Assembly: GCA_963756975.1 (NCBI GenBank)
Contig: CAVWPS010000002.1
Coordinates: forward strand, 248,001 to 312,000
Reading direction: 5' to 3'
Source of the DNA: CAVRQM01 sp963756975
GTDB lineage: Bacteria; Pseudomonadota; Alphaproteobacteria; Acetobacterales; Acetobacteraceae
Length of the DNA stretch: 64,000 bases
The notes beneath the pieces were generated by a model, which saw only the letters and a list, made by a program, of their open reading frames with translations, did not search any database and had not been told where the DNA came from. Every line of letters begins with the position of its first letter. Within the stretch, counting starts at the first letter, position 1. Shown piece by piece: positions 1 through 8,594 of this stretch. A program made the translations under genes and the position numbers.

Positions 1-298
1 GGCCCTGCTCGGCGATCAGCGGCAGGGTGATCGTGCGCTCCAGCACGAAGCCGCGCGGCAGGCGCAACGTCAGCGGACCCGTGACGAGGACCGGCGGCCC
101 CGGCGCCGCGAGCGCGATCGGCTCGCCCGGCTGATCCCGTCCGCCACGCCGCCGCACCAGCACAACTCGGGCATCGGGGGCGAGGCTGTCGGCAACCACG
201 GTCGTGGAATCGCCGGGGCCCGCGAATGCGGACCGGACCGCGACCGGAACGAGTTCCGTCATGCGGGCGATGTACCACGTCCTGAACCCGTCCAGCAT
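1..298 (-). CDS. gspL: Type II secretion protein L, N-terminal part (cut by window edge)
   Basis: GspL is the inner-membrane platform protein that ties the cytoplasmic ATPase GspE to the type II secretion apparatus. Only the first 99 codons are visible. Reading leftward from ATG at 298, the protein starts MLDGFRTWYIARM and later shows a beta-rich stretch with LRLPRGFVLERTITLP, which resembles the first strands of the GspL/PilN actin-like domain, where the chromophore-like line ending in a leucine-proline pair recurs. An alternative in-frame ATG lies at 262. The strand matches gspE, F, H, I and J further right, which supports the assignment. The gene is separated from them by two plus-strand genes, so it has its own promoter or belongs to a second gsp transcript continuing left. 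Confidence 0.6.
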   Translation of the reverse strand, partial: MLDGFRTWYIARMTELVPVAVRSAFAGPGDSTTVVADSLAPDARVVLVRRRGGRDQPGEPIALAAPGPPVLVTGPLTLRLPRGFVLERTITLPLIAEQG

Positions 299-506
299 TG
301 GCCCGGCTCCTTCAGCGGCCCGCCCGCCGGCAGCCCGACGCACGGTCCACAAACGCGTGCGGCATCGGCGGCGTCAAGCCCGGCGTCTTTTTGTGACGGC
401 GAAGCAATGCCGGACCGCGGACGGGCCCGGCAGCGTCGTCAAACGGTCATCATCAAAGCCTTTCCCGCGCGCTAAAGCGCAGCCCCCACAACCGGAGATG
501 ATACCA
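299..506. promoter_or_regulatory. Divergent intergenic region between gspL and the secreted phosphodiesterase
   Basis: No gene is supported in these 208 bases. The region must carry promoters for both flanking genes, which point away from each other. A short palindrome GCGCTAAAGCGC lies at 469-480, about 27 bases before the phosphodiesterase start, and a GGAG ribosome-binding sequence lies at 494-497. I could not recognise convincing -35/-10 elements. Confidence 0.4.
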
Positions 507-2045
507 ATGACGTCCCTCAGGGCCGCCCTGCTCGCGACCACCATGGCGCTCGCGCCGATGGCCGCGTTCGCCGACACCGCCATCACCGCCGCGCCGGCGT
601 ACAAGCATGTCCTGCTGATCAGCGTCGACGGCATGCACGCCAGCGACCTGCGCTACCTGCTCAATCAGCCCGGCCACTCGACGTTCAAGGCGCTCGCCGC
701 GACCGGCACCGTCTACCAGAACGCCTACACCACCGCGCCGTCCGACAGCTTCCCCGGCATGATCGGGCAGGTCACCGGCGCCACGCCGAAGACCGCCGGC
801 GTGTTCTACGACGACAGCTACGACCGCACCCTGTTCGCGGCGGGCAGCAACTGCGCCGGCCAGCCCGGCACCGAGATCACCTGGTTCGAGGCGATCGACA
901 GAAACCAGAACGTGGTCAACGCCGGCGGCACGCTCGGCCAGCCGCTGACCCAGATCGACCCGGCCAAGCTGCCGGAGAAGCTGACCAACGGCGTGTGCGC
1001 GCCGATCCTGCCGCACCAGTTCATCCGCACCAACACCATCTTCGAGATCATCAAGCGCGCCGGCCTGCGGACCGCCTGGGCCGACAAGCATCCGGCCTAC
1101 GAAATCCTCGAGGGGCCGTCCGGCACCGGTATCGACGACCTGTTCACCCCCGAGGTGAACGCGCTGATCCCCGGCCAGACCAAGGATTTCACGACCTCGT
1201 ACGCCGAGATCCAGATCAACGACGGCTACAAGGTTTCGGCCGTGCTGAACGAGATCAACGGGCTCGACAGCACCGGTTCGAAGCAGGTCGGCGTGCCGGC
1301 GATCATGGGCCTGGATTTCCAGTCGGTGAGCGTCGGCCAGAAGCTGGCCAAGGCCGGCTACGCCGACAACGCCAACCTGATGGGTGGCTACGCCGACGCG
1401 CTCGGCACGCCGGGCAACGCGCTGACGCAGCAGCTCGCCTATGTCGATCGTTCGATCGGCCAGATGGTCGCGGCCTTGAAGGCGCAGAACCTGACCGACA
1501 GCACGCTGATCATCATCAGCGCCAAGCACGGCCAGTCGCCGATCGACCGTAGCCTGCGCGTCGCCGTGAGCGACGCGCCGTACACGAGCACGCCGGGCTA
1601 CGCGTTCCATGTGGCGGACGACGAGGCGCTGGTCTGGCTGGACCCGAACACGCGGACGCCCGCGACGGTGAAGGCCGCGACCGACTATCTGAAGGCGAAC
1701 AAGGCGGCGCTGCACATCGAGACGATCCTCGACGGCAAGAGCCTGACCGCGCTGTACCGCAACCCGCTAGCCGACGCGCGGACGCCCGACTTCGTGACGA
1801 TCACCACGCGCGGCGTGATCTACACCGGCGGCACGAAGCTCGCCGAACACGGCGGCTTCTCCGACGACGACCGCAACGTGGCGATGCTGGTGAGTGCGCC
1901 GACGATCAAGGCGAACACCAACTACGCGACCGTCTACACGACGCAGATCGCGCCGACGATTTTGACGGCGCTCGGGCTGGACGTGAACAAGCTGTACGCG
2001 ACCCGCACCGAGGGCGTGACGGTGCTGCCGAACTTCGCTCAGTAA
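507..2045 (+). CDS. Secreted alkaline-phosphatase-superfamily phosphodiesterase/nucleotide pyrophosphatase
   Basis: The 512-residue product is an alkaline-phosphatase-superfamily (type I phosphodiesterase/nucleotide pyrophosphatase-like) metal hydrolase, expected to cleave phosphate esters outside the cytoplasm. An N-terminal signal peptide (MTSLRAALLATTMALAPMA, ending around AFA/D) is followed by the first metal-binding strand LLISVDGMH and a nucleophile region TAPSDSFPGM with a Ser/Thr next to the metal site. Later metal ligands are likely in SAKHGQSPID and AEHGGFSDDD. The start at 507 is chosen because GGAG at 494-497 gives nine-base spacing. A 3-codon longer in-frame start at 498 has no room for a ribosome-binding site. 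The gene is followed by a hairpin terminator. It sits between gspL and the other gsp genes, so it could be a type II secretion cargo (inference). The substrate is unknown. Confidence 0.8.
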   Translation: MTSLRAALLATTMALAPMAAFADTAITAAPAYKHVLLISVDGMHASDLRYLLNQPGHSTFKALAATGTVYQNAYTTAPSDSFPGMIGQVTGATPKTAGVFYDDSYDRTLFAAGSNCAGQPGTEITWFEAIDRNQNVVNAGGTLGQPLTQIDPAKLPEKLTNGVCAPILPHQFIRTNTIFEIIKRAGLRTAWADKHPAYEILEGPSGTGIDDLFTPEVNALIPGQTKDFTTSYAEIQINDGYKVSAVLNEINGLDSTGSKQVGVPAIMGLDFQSVSVGQKLAKAGYADNANLMGGYADALGTPGNALTQQLAYVDRSIGQMVAALKAQNLTDSTLIIISAKHGQSPIDRSLRVAVSDAPYTSTPGYAFHVADDEALVWLDPNTRTPATVKAATDYLKANKAALHIETILDGKSLTALYRNPLADARTPDFVTITTRGVIYTGGTKLAEHGGFSDDDRNVAMLVSAPTIKANTNYATVYTTQIAPTILTALGLDVNKLYATRTEGVTVLPNFAQ

Positions 2046-2056
2046 TCTGCGAGTGA

Positions 2057-2085
2057 GCCCCGCCGTGGCGACACGGCGGGGCTTT
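2057..2085 (+). terminator. Rho-independent terminator of the phosphodiesterase gene
   Basis: A perfect 10-bp stem GCCCCGCCGT / ACGGCGGGGC with a six-base loop lies 11 bases after the stop codon and is followed by TTT. The U-tract is short, but the stem is very stable. It sits where transcription of the phosphodiesterase gene should end. Confidence 0.75.
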
Positions 2086-2352
2086 CATCTGCCGCACTTT
2101 GATCGGGCTCGATCTATTTATTACCCGTCCGCCCACTCACGCTGTTCGTCGCCGGCTAAGTGCGCCGCCGCGCCCGAGTGGATCACCGGATCAAGTCCGG
2201 TGAAAGTGGAGTTTTGGGGGCTGCTCCAAGGATTTCATTTCTAACCTTGACCGAAACCGGACCGCTGAACACGATCGCAGAATCAGCTGGATACGAACAT
2301 GCCTCGAAGCGCGGCCATACGGCGTCGATCAAACCTCGTCCTATGCACGTCC
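2086..2352. other. Gene-free spacer with a palindrome
   Basis: There is no supportable gene between the terminator and the lipoprotein gene. The base composition looks less GC-rich than the surroundings (a run such as ATCTATTTATTACC occurs at about 2110-2123). The only structure seen is the hairpin-forming repeat at 2183-2203, listed separately. Confidence 0.5.
2183..2203. repeat. Palindromic element TCACCGGA-5-TCCGGTGA
   Basis: Perfect 8-bp inverted repeats are separated by TCAAG and lie in a spacer with no gene. The spacing and symmetry resemble short extragenic palindromes of alphaproteobacteria. It is not followed by a T-run on either strand, so it is a poor terminator. Whether it recurs elsewhere in the genome cannot be seen from here. 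Confidence 0.45.
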
Positions 2353-3207
2353 ATGCGAGCCATCTTGGTGACCGTCCTCGTCGCGGAGCTTGCCGCGTGT
2401 GCGGCGTCGCCGATGCACACCACCGAGGCCAGCGGGTTCACGGCTTCCATGGCATCCAAGCTAGGTGTGGCCGGTCTTCCCGCACCGGTTGAGACCGTAT
2501 CTCCGCTGACCTTGAGGACGCACACGACCGCCGGCACCGAGGTCACGTTGAACTTGGATCGCATCTACGGCGTTTGCGGCGCGAACCCGAGCGTCTGCGA
2601 CACAGCGACTAGTCAGTACGTCGACGGCGTCGCAGAGATGCTCAACACCAAAGCAACCGTGCCCGAACAGGTCCAGCTCCGTGTCGTGGTCAGGCCGGCG
2701 GATTACCTGACGCAACATCCGAGCTACGCCACGATCTCGACACCGTTCACGCCGCCGACCATGCCGAAAGAGCTGATCGCGCTTGTCGACGCCGACCAGC
2801 CGCGAACGATACGCTCGATCGGCGCACGCGATCTTCAGGGAATGCACCTGACTGCCGCGCAGGCGTACGATGTCGGGCTGCGGAACACCGCCGCGGAGCT
2901 ACGACCGCAGGTCGCTCTCTCCCGGCCACCAGCGGTCGGCTCGGTCGGGAAATTGCCTGATGACCCCTACGCGTCGAGCCGGTTATTGCTGCACTCGGAT
3001 TGGTCGACTTTGTCGGACTTGCTCCATGGCCACTTGATCGTCGCCGCGCCGTCCGCCGAGCTGGTGATATACGCCGACGGAGGCACACCCGATCGCGTCG
3101 CGGCGCTCTCGTTGGTCGCGCATGCCGAGTTCGACCGGGCTCAACGCGCGATCTCGCCGGCGGTGTTCGAGTGGCGACCGGACCGGTGGGTCACCGTCGC
3201 ACCATAG
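2353..3207 (+). CDS. Putative lipoprotein of unknown function
   Basis: I do not recognise this 284-residue protein. From ATG at 2353 it begins MRAILVTVLVAELAACAASP, a short hydrophobic segment ending in the lipobox LAAC, so it is probably a lipid-anchored envelope protein. An upstream in-frame ATG at 2299 would add 18 residues rich in arginine and hide the signal, so the later start is preferred. The mature part is mixed alpha/beta, with two closely spaced cysteines in GVCGANPSVC (possible disulfide) and a strand pattern loosely recalling DUF1444-type proteins, which is a weak resemblance. It stands alone, convergent with gspJ, and its codon use seems less extreme in GC than that of neighbouring genes. 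Confidence 0.6.
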   Translation: MRAILVTVLVAELAACAASPMHTTEASGFTASMASKLGVAGLPAPVETVSPLTLRTHTTAGTEVTLNLDRIYGVCGANPSVCDTATSQYVDGVAEMLNTKATVPEQVQLRVVVRPADYLTQHPSYATISTPFTPPTMPKELIALVDADQPRTIRSIGARDLQGMHLTAAQAYDVGLRNTAAELRPQVALSRPPAVGSVGKLPDDPYASSRLLLHSDWSTLSDLLHGHLIVAAPSAELVIYADGGTPDRVAALSLVAHAEFDRAQRAISPAVFEWRPDRWVTVAP

Positions 3208-3339
3208 CGCCGGAAGTTCGGAACCGACGGACCGCCCTGCGCCCAGCATTAGAACGACTTGCGGCGGCGTTATCTTGGTCTCCGGGCCGGCGCCGGCAGA
3301 CGGAAAGCTCCGGAATGAGCTGAACGGCTGGGCGGTTCA

Positions 3340-3939
3340 TTATGGTGCCCCGAACGGATCGCGCCTCGGCTCATCGACGATATCGGGCCAATGCCGGTCC
3401 TTAGCCTGAAACACGACTTTCACCCGGATCAGCCCCGGCGCCCCGTCGCTCGTCCACGCGGGCACCCAGCCGGCCGATTTCGATTGCCCGGTCGCCGGCC
3501 GCCAGTAATCGAAATCGACGTGGTCCACGCCCTCCGCCAGCACCGACAATCTCGGCGGTGGCAGCGGGGTCAGGCGCTCGGCGTGCGGGTGCGGCAGGGC
3601 GCGCACGACCAGCCGGTGGTCGGGATCGACGCCGATCGCGACCTCGGCCCCCTGCCCCTGAAATCCGGCGGCGGGCGGCAGGCGCGTCATCAGGCGCAGC
3701 GTGTGGGCACCGCCTTGCACCGTCGGCGGGCCGTTCACCTCGCCGGGGTCGGCGTCGACGATGACCTGGCGCAGCACGCGGTCGGCGGCGTCGAGGTCCG
3801 ACTGGCGCGCCACCCGCGTGTTCTGCCGCCCCAGCGCGAACAAGCCGAAGCGGATGCCCTGCGCGAGGCCCGCGACAAGGAAGCCGATCACGATCAGCCC
3901 GACCAGGATTTCGAGCAGGGTGAACCCGTTTCGCCTCAC
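3340..3939 (-). CDS. gspJ: Type II secretion minor pseudopilin J
   Basis: The 199-residue minor pseudopilin is part of the pseudopilus tip. It starts at GTG 3939, whose bases overlap the gspI stop (GTGA). The product opens with RRNGFTLLEILVGLIVIGF: a short basic leader, the Gly/Phe prepilin cleavage site, Glu at position +5 and a hydrophobic helix. The globular part has the GspJ-like order of a helix (NTRVARQSDLDAADRVLRQ) followed by beta strands including a conserved VDHVDFDYW strand. It is translationally coupled to gspI and processed by the prepilin peptidase encoded at 7838-8575. gspK, which normally follows gspJ, is not found downstream. Confidence 0.85.
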   Translation of the reverse strand: MRRNGFTLLEILVGLIVIGFLVAGLAQGIRFGLFALGRQNTRVARQSDLDAADRVLRQVIVDADPGEVNGPPTVQGGAHTLRLMTRLPPAAGFQGQGAEVAIGVDPDHRLVVRALPHPHAERLTPLPPPRLSVLAEGVDHVDFDYWRPATGQSKSAGWVPAWTSDGAPGLIRVKVVFQAKDRHWPDIVDEPRRDPFGAP

Positions 3940-4388
3940 GACCCCGCCCCCTGCGCCGGCTGCCGCACCAGCCGCGCGGTCGCGAGCCGCACCTGATGCG
4001 GGACGGCGGTGCCGGGCCAGGTCACGGTGGCGGTGATCGCGTACAGCACCGCGCGCGGCATGGCGCGGGTCGTGCCGCCGATGCCGACCGTCTGCGGGCC
4101 CGCGACCGGCATCGGGACCTCGCCCGCCGGGGCGACGGTGACCGACCATTTGTAGTCGTTGCCCTCGGTGCCGTTCTGCTCGCCGGGCTGGATCGCACCC
4201 GTCGCAATGGCGTAGCCGGCCAGGGCGAGGCGCGAGCGGGCGAGGGTCAGCGCCTCGCCGACCCGGCCGGCGTCGGTGGCCGCGCGCATGCCGCCCAGGA
4301 TCGCGTCGAACATCACGCCCAACGCGAGGGCCGCGATGATGAAGGCGATCAGCACTTCGAGCAGGGTGAAGCCGCGTTCAGCCCGCAT
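3936..4388 (-). CDS. gspI: Type II secretion minor pseudopilin I
   Basis: The 150-residue minor pseudopilin forms the tip complex with GspJ and GspK. The N-terminus MRAERGFTLLEVLIAFIIAA contains the prepilin cleavage site after Gly6 and the +5 glutamate. The globular part holds ALTLARSRLALAGYA and a conserved YKWSVTV strand, as usual for GspI. The gene overlaps gspH upstream by 11 bases and gspJ downstream by 4, so it is co-translated. Its length is slightly above the usual 120-130 residues for the family, with an extended C-terminus ending AQGAGS. Confidence 0.85.
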   Translation of the reverse strand: MRAERGFTLLEVLIAFIIAALALGVMFDAILGGMRAATDAGRVGEALTLARSRLALAGYAIATGAIQPGEQNGTEGNDYKWSVTVAPAGEVPMPVAGPQTVGIGGTTRAMPRAVLYAITATVTWPGTAVPHQVRLATARLVRQPAQGAGS

Positions 4389-4827
4389 CGGGCACCGCGC
4401 GCGGGCCGACCGTGACGCGCCCGGTGAGCCAGTCGACGGCGACGGTCAGCCCCGTCCGCCCGTCGGTCACGTCGACCCGGCCGCCGCTGCCGGCCCCGTC
4501 CGGGTCGAATCGCAGGGTCTCGGTCCTTGCGCGGGCGGCCCCGGGGGACAGGACCACGCCGGCCGGCCAAGGGTGCGTCGCCCCGTCCACGACGAAAATC
4601 CGGCGCTGGAAATCGACCACGACCGGGACCGGGCGGCCGAGCAGGATCGCCTGCCCGCGCGCCTGGCGGAAGGCGCGCGCGAGGTCGGCCGCCGCCGAGC
4701 GGGCTTCGAGTGCCACCGAGCGCGCCGGGCCGCGGCTGACCACGATGCCGATGGCGAGGCCGATGATGACGATGACGATCAGGACTTCCAGCAGCGTGAA
4801 GCCGTTGCTGCGGCGTCTAGTTCGCAA
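4378..4827 (-). CDS. gspH: Type II secretion pseudopilin H
   Basis: The 149-residue pseudopilin has the leader MRTRRRSN, cleavage motif GFTLLEVL and a hydrophobic helix rich in Ile/Val. It is assigned to GspH rather than GspG because after the helix it has the arginine/alanine-rich segment RSAAADLARAFRQARGQAIL and strands of the GspH fold. It lacks the calcium-loop, YPTTEQGL-type region of the major pseudopilin. Its start overlaps the end of gspF by 11 bases, exactly where gspG would normally be found. GspH links the tip complex to the rest of the pseudopilus. Confidence 0.8.
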   Translation of the reverse strand: MRTRRRSNGFTLLEVLIVIVIIGLAIGIVVSRGPARSVALEARSAAADLARAFRQARGQAILLGRPVPVVVDFQRRIFVVDGATHPWPAGVVLSPGAARARTETLRFDPDGAGSGGRVDVTDGRTGLTVAVDWLTGRVTVGPRAVPDAG

Positions 4828-6034
4828 GGTCGTTCAAGCTCAGCATCGCCAGCAGCAGCGACGCGACGATGCCGGCGACGGCAGCACCCATCAGCACCGT
4901 GATCGTCGGCGTCAGCAGCGCGATCAAGCGCCCGACCCCGATCCGGGTGTTCTCCTCATGGATCTCGGCCGCCCGCAGCGCCATCGCGCCAAGCTGCGCC
5001 GTCTCCTCGCCGAGGCGCAGCAGATAGACGGTACGGACCGGAAACACGCCGCTCTCGCCGAGCGCGCGCGACAGCCCGGCACCGCCCTTGGCGCTCTCGG
5101 TTGCCGCGTTCACCGCGCCGACGGCGGCCAGATTGCCGATCGCGTCGCGGACGATGTCGAGGGCGGCGATCAATGGCAGGCCGTTGATGAGCAGGGTGCC
5201 GAGTGTCCGGGAGAAGCGGGCGGCGATGATTTCGCGCGTCAGGCGGCCGAGGATCGGCAGGCGCAGGATCATGCGTTCGGCCGCGATCCGCACCGGCGGG
5301 CGTTTCAGCATTTGTCGCGCGAACAGGGCGGCGAGGATCGTCAGCAGCAGCGCGTACAGGCCGTAATCGGAGACGGCGGCCCCGAGCGAGATCAGGATGC
5401 GCGTCGGCGTCGGGATCTGCGCGCCGTTCTGCTCGAACAGCGGCACGAATTGCGGCAGCACCTGGGTCAGCAGAAGCACGATCGCACCGATCGCGGCGAC
5501 CAGCAGCAGCGCCGGATAGATCATGGCCGAGGTGACGGTCGCCGACAGGCTGCGCTGCCGCTCCAGCAGCAGTGCCAGCCGATCCAGCGTGGCAGCGAGC
5601 TGCCCGCCCGCCTCGCCCGCGCGCACCAGCCCGATGTAGATTTTCGGGAAGCTGCTCGGGTGGCGGCCCAGCACGGTCGCGAAGCTGGCACCGTCGCGCA
5701 CGCCCTGCCGCATCCCGTCGAGCAGGATTTTGACCCGCTTGTTCGCCGCCGTGTCGACCAGGAATCTCAGCGCGCGGTCCAGATCCTGGCCGGCGCCGAG
5801 CATGATCGACAGCTCGCGGGTCATGTTGGCGACCTCGCCCGCGCGGAATTTGGGCGGCCCGCCGATGTTGGCCGTGAGCAGCCCCGCAAGGCCGCCGCCG
5901 GCCGCCTCCGCCCGCACCGGCGTGTTGCCCTGCTTTCGCAGCATGTCCAGCACGGCGGCGGCGCTGGACGCCTCCATGTCGCCCCGCACCACCTCGCCGG
6001 CCGGGGACAGCGCGATGTAGCGGAACTGCGCCAC
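4817..6034 (-). CDS. gspF: Type II secretion inner-membrane platform protein F
   Basis: The 405-residue polytopic inner-membrane protein is the core of the type II secretion assembly platform and partner of GspE. It begins MAQFRYIALSPAGEVVRGDM, the usual GspF opening. Two repeated GspF domains are visible (about 70-190 and 270-390), each containing the GE-x-GG-type signature (VRAGEAGGQLAATLDRLA and LRLGEETAQLGAMALRAA). Membrane segments lie at about 170-190, 220-240 and 370-395. It ends in LLLAMLSLNDLAN, close to the typical C-terminus. The gap after gspE is 7 bases, and the gene overlaps gspH. Confidence 0.9.
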   Translation of the reverse strand: MAQFRYIALSPAGEVVRGDMEASSAAAVLDMLRKQGNTPVRAEAAGGGLAGLLTANIGGPPKFRAGEVANMTRELSIMLGAGQDLDRALRFLVDTAANKRVKILLDGMRQGVRDGASFATVLGRHPSSFPKIYIGLVRAGEAGGQLAATLDRLALLLERQRSLSATVTSAMIYPALLLVAAIGAIVLLLTQVLPQFVPLFEQNGAQIPTPTRILISLGAAVSDYGLYALLLTILAALFARQMLKRPPVRIAAERMILRLPILGRLTREIIAARFSRTLGTLLINGLPLIAALDIVRDAIGNLAAVGAVNAATESAKGGAGLSRALGESGVFPVRTVYLLRLGEETAQLGAMALRAAEIHEENTRIGVGRLIALLTPTITVLMGAAVAGIVASLLLAMLSLNDLAN

Positions 6035-6041
6035 CGTTCGG

Positions 6042-7752
6042 TTACCCCTCGCTGCGGATCGAGCGCAGCACCTCCTCGACCGTGGTCACGCCTTCCAGCG
6101 CGGCCTCCATCCCGGCGTCGAACATGGTCGACATCCCGGCCTCGACCGCCGCGCGCTCGATCTGCGAGTGGTCGGCGTGGGCGAAGATCAGGTGTTCGAT
6201 CTCCGGGCCGGGGTGCATGAACTCGGCGATCGCGAGGCGGCCGCGATAGCCGGTGTTGCGGCACGCGGGGCAGCCGACCGGATGCCAGAGCCGCACTTTG
6301 CCGGTGGCGCGTTTTTCGAGGTTGAACCGCTGGACGATCTCGGGCGCCGGATCGACCTCCTGGCGGCAGACCGTGCAAAGCCGGCGGACGAGGCGCTGGG
6401 CGAGAATGCCGCGCAATACGGCGGTGAGCAGGTAGTCTTCGAGCCCCATGTCACGCAGCCGGGTGATCGTCGCGGCGGCCGAGTTCGTGTGCAGCGTCGA
6501 CAGCACCAGATGTCCGGTCAGCGCCGCCTGCACCGCGATCTGCGCGGTCTCCAGGTCGCGGATTTCGCCGACCATGATGACGTCCGGATCCTGGCGCAGG
6601 ATCGAGCGCAGCAGGGCCGCGAAGTTCAGGCCGATCTGCGGTTTGACCTGGATCTGGTTGATGCCGCGCAGCTGGTATTCGATCGGGTCCTCGACCGTGA
6701 CCACCTTGCGGCTGACGGAATTCAACGACAGCAGGCCGCTGTAGAGCGTCGTGGTCTTGCCGCTGCCGGTCGGGCCGGTCACCAGCACGATGCCGTTCGG
6801 CAGACCGAGTGCGGTGCTGAACTGCGCGATCACCGGTGCGGGCAGGCCGAGCTTGGCGTAGTCGAACGCGACCGCGTTCCGGTCGAGCACGCGCATCACC
6901 ACCGTCTCGCCCCAGAGCGAGGGGATGGTGGAGACGCGGAAATCGATCTCGGCCCCGCGCACCGCGAGCTTGATGCGCCCGTCCTGCGGGAGGCGGCGCT
7001 CGGCGATGTCCAGCCGCGCCATGATTTTTATCCGCGATGTAATCGCCGGAACCAGGCGCGCGGGCGGGCTTTCGGCTTCCTGCAGCACGCCGTCGTAGCG
7101 GTAGCGGACGCGCAAGACGGTCCTCGAACGGCTCGATGTGGATGTCGGACGCCCCCGTCTCGACCGCGCGGCCGATGATCTGGTTGACCAGCCGGATCAC
7201 CGGCGCCTCGGACGCGAGATCTTTCAGCCGCTCGGCGTCCTCTTCGAGCGGGGCCTCGCCCTCGTTGTGGCCGGAATCCTCGGCGACGGTTGCCTGATAG
7301 AGCCGGTCGAACGCGGCCTCGAGTTCCAGCGGGACGGCGACCTCGAGCAGGACCGGCATCCCGGTCGCGGCCTGGATCGCGGCGGGGGTGAACCGGTCGA
7401 GCGGGTCGGCGGCGGCGACGACGAGCTGCCCGTGCTCGATCGCGACCGGCATCGCGCGGGCGGTGCGGAGGAACCGGGGCGTCAGGCGGTCGGGCAGCAG
7501 CGGGTCGGTCACGGGGTAGCGCGCGACGTCCGCGACGCGGGTGCCGAGCAGCGTCGCGTAGCCGTCGGCCAGGTCGCGCTCGCCGACGAGACCGAGCTGC
7601 AGCAGCACCACATCGAGCCGCTGCCCGCTTTCGGCGGCCACCCGCCGGGCGCGATCGATGGTGCGCGCGTCGCATTGCCCGCCCGCCTCCAGCAGGCCGG
7701 CGAGGGTCGAAAGCTGGTCGTTCTCAGTCGTCGGCGCGATGTAGCTGTCCAC
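6042..7752 (-). CDS. gspE: Type II secretion ATPase E (one frameshift in this sequence)
   Basis: GspE is the cytoplasmic hexameric ATPase that powers pseudopilus assembly. The corrected product is about 569 residues. The N-terminal MshEN-type domain (TLAGLLEAGGQCDARTIDRA) and linker are in one frame. The catalytic core is in another, because one extra base near 7114-7115 breaks EDRL/RVRYRYDG (RLARPLP appears instead). The core has Walker A GPTGSGKTTT, Walker B QDPDVIMVGEIRD, the His box HTNSAAATITRL and a four-cysteine zinc site CTVC...CPAC. GTG at 7752 is the first plausible start before MDSYIAPTTEND. The frame is intact on both sides of the shift, so an assembly error is more likely than a pseudogene. 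Confidence 0.85.
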
Positions 7753-7764
7753 GATTGGCCCCGA

Positions 7765-7795
7765 TGTCCGGTGTCGATTGCCGCCTGTCCGGTGT
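7765..7795. promoter_or_regulatory. Two direct repeats TGTCCGGTGT, 21 bp apart
   Basis: TGTCCGGTGT occurs at 7765-7774 and again at 7786-7795, inside the 85-bp divergent promoter region between gspE and the prepilin peptidase. A 21-bp period puts both copies on the same face of the helix, as expected for a dimeric activator or repressor. The regulator is unknown. Confidence 0.35.
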
Positions 7796-7837
7796 AGCTG
7801 GCAAGTGAATGTATGAACCGAAAGGCTTACGCGCGCA

Positions 7838-8575
7838 GTGACGTGGATCGCGGTCGTGCTTGCGCCGTTCGTCGGCAGCTTTTTGGGGGTGCTGATCCGC
7901 CGGTTGCCGGAGGGGCGGCCGGTGGTCTGGGGCCGCAGCGCCTGCGAGGCGTGCGGGGCGACGCTAGGGCCGGCCGAGCTGGTGCCGGTGGTGAGCTTCG
8001 TGGTCCAGCGCGGACGATGCCGGCGCTGCGGGACCAAGATCGCCCCGGCGCATCTGGCGGCCGAACTGGCGGCGACGGCGGTGGCACTGGCCGTGGTGCT
8101 GGCGGCGGACCCGGAGTGGGTCTGGTGGGGTTGCCTGCTCGGGTGGGGGTTGCTGGCGGCGGCCTGGATCGACGCGGAGACGTTCTGGCTGCCGGATGCG
8201 ATCGTGCTGCCGCTGGTCCCTTTGGGGTTGCTGGCGACGTGGCTGCTCGACCGCGACGCCGTCGTCGATCACGCGGCGGCCGCGATCCTCGCCTGGGCGG
8301 CGTTGCGCGGGCTGGCCTGGGGGTATGCACGTCTGCGCGGGCGCGACGGGCTGGGCGAGGGGGACGCCAAGCTGCTCGCGGTCGGCGGTGCCTGGTTGGG
8401 GCTGGAGGCTTTGCCCTGGGTGTTGATGGTCGCGGCGCTGGCGGGTCTGGCGGTCGCGGGCGTAATGCGGCTGCGCGGACGGGCGATGGATGCGGCGACG
8501 GCCGTGCCGTTCGGGCCGCCGCTGGCGGCGGCGATTTGGACGTTCTTTCTGTTTCGGCAGTTCTACGGGTTTTAG
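7838..8575 (+). CDS. gspO: Prepilin peptidase / N-methyltransferase
   Basis: This 245-residue polytopic membrane aspartyl protease of the PilD/GspO family cleaves the leader of pseudopilins GspH, I and J and methylates the new N-terminus. Two CxxC pairs near the N-terminus (CEACG and CRRCG) mark the cytoplasmic zinc/methyltransferase domain. The catalytic aspartates are in AAWIDAETFWLPD and in the GxGD-type motif GLGEGDAKLL. About seven hydrophobic segments follow. The start is GTG at 7838. An ATG at 7813 is in another frame. The gene is divergent from the gsp operon, so a complete processing function sits beside its substrates. Confidence 0.9.
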   Translation: MTWIAVVLAPFVGSFLGVLIRRLPEGRPVVWGRSACEACGATLGPAELVPVVSFVVQRGRCRRCGTKIAPAHLAAELAATAVALAVVLAADPEWVWWGCLLGWGLLAAAWIDAETFWLPDAIVLPLVPLGLLATWLLDRDAVVDHAAAAILAWAALRGLAWGYARLRGRDGLGEGDAKLLAVGGAWLGLEALPWVLMVAALAGLAVAGVMRLRGRAMDAATAVPFGPPLAAAIWTFFLFRQFYGF

Positions 8576-8594
8576 CGCTTGCGACTGACGCTGC

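Noticed and set aside
4378..4827. Possibility that this pseudopilin is GspG
   Set aside because: It lacks the calcium-binding C-terminal region of the major pseudopilin and has GspH-like features.
4412..6220. Long open frame on the plus strand opposite gspH and gspF (about 600 codons)
   Set aside because: It is an antisense shadow produced by high GC; residues are arginine/proline/alanine noise, and the minus strand encodes recognisable gspH and gspF.
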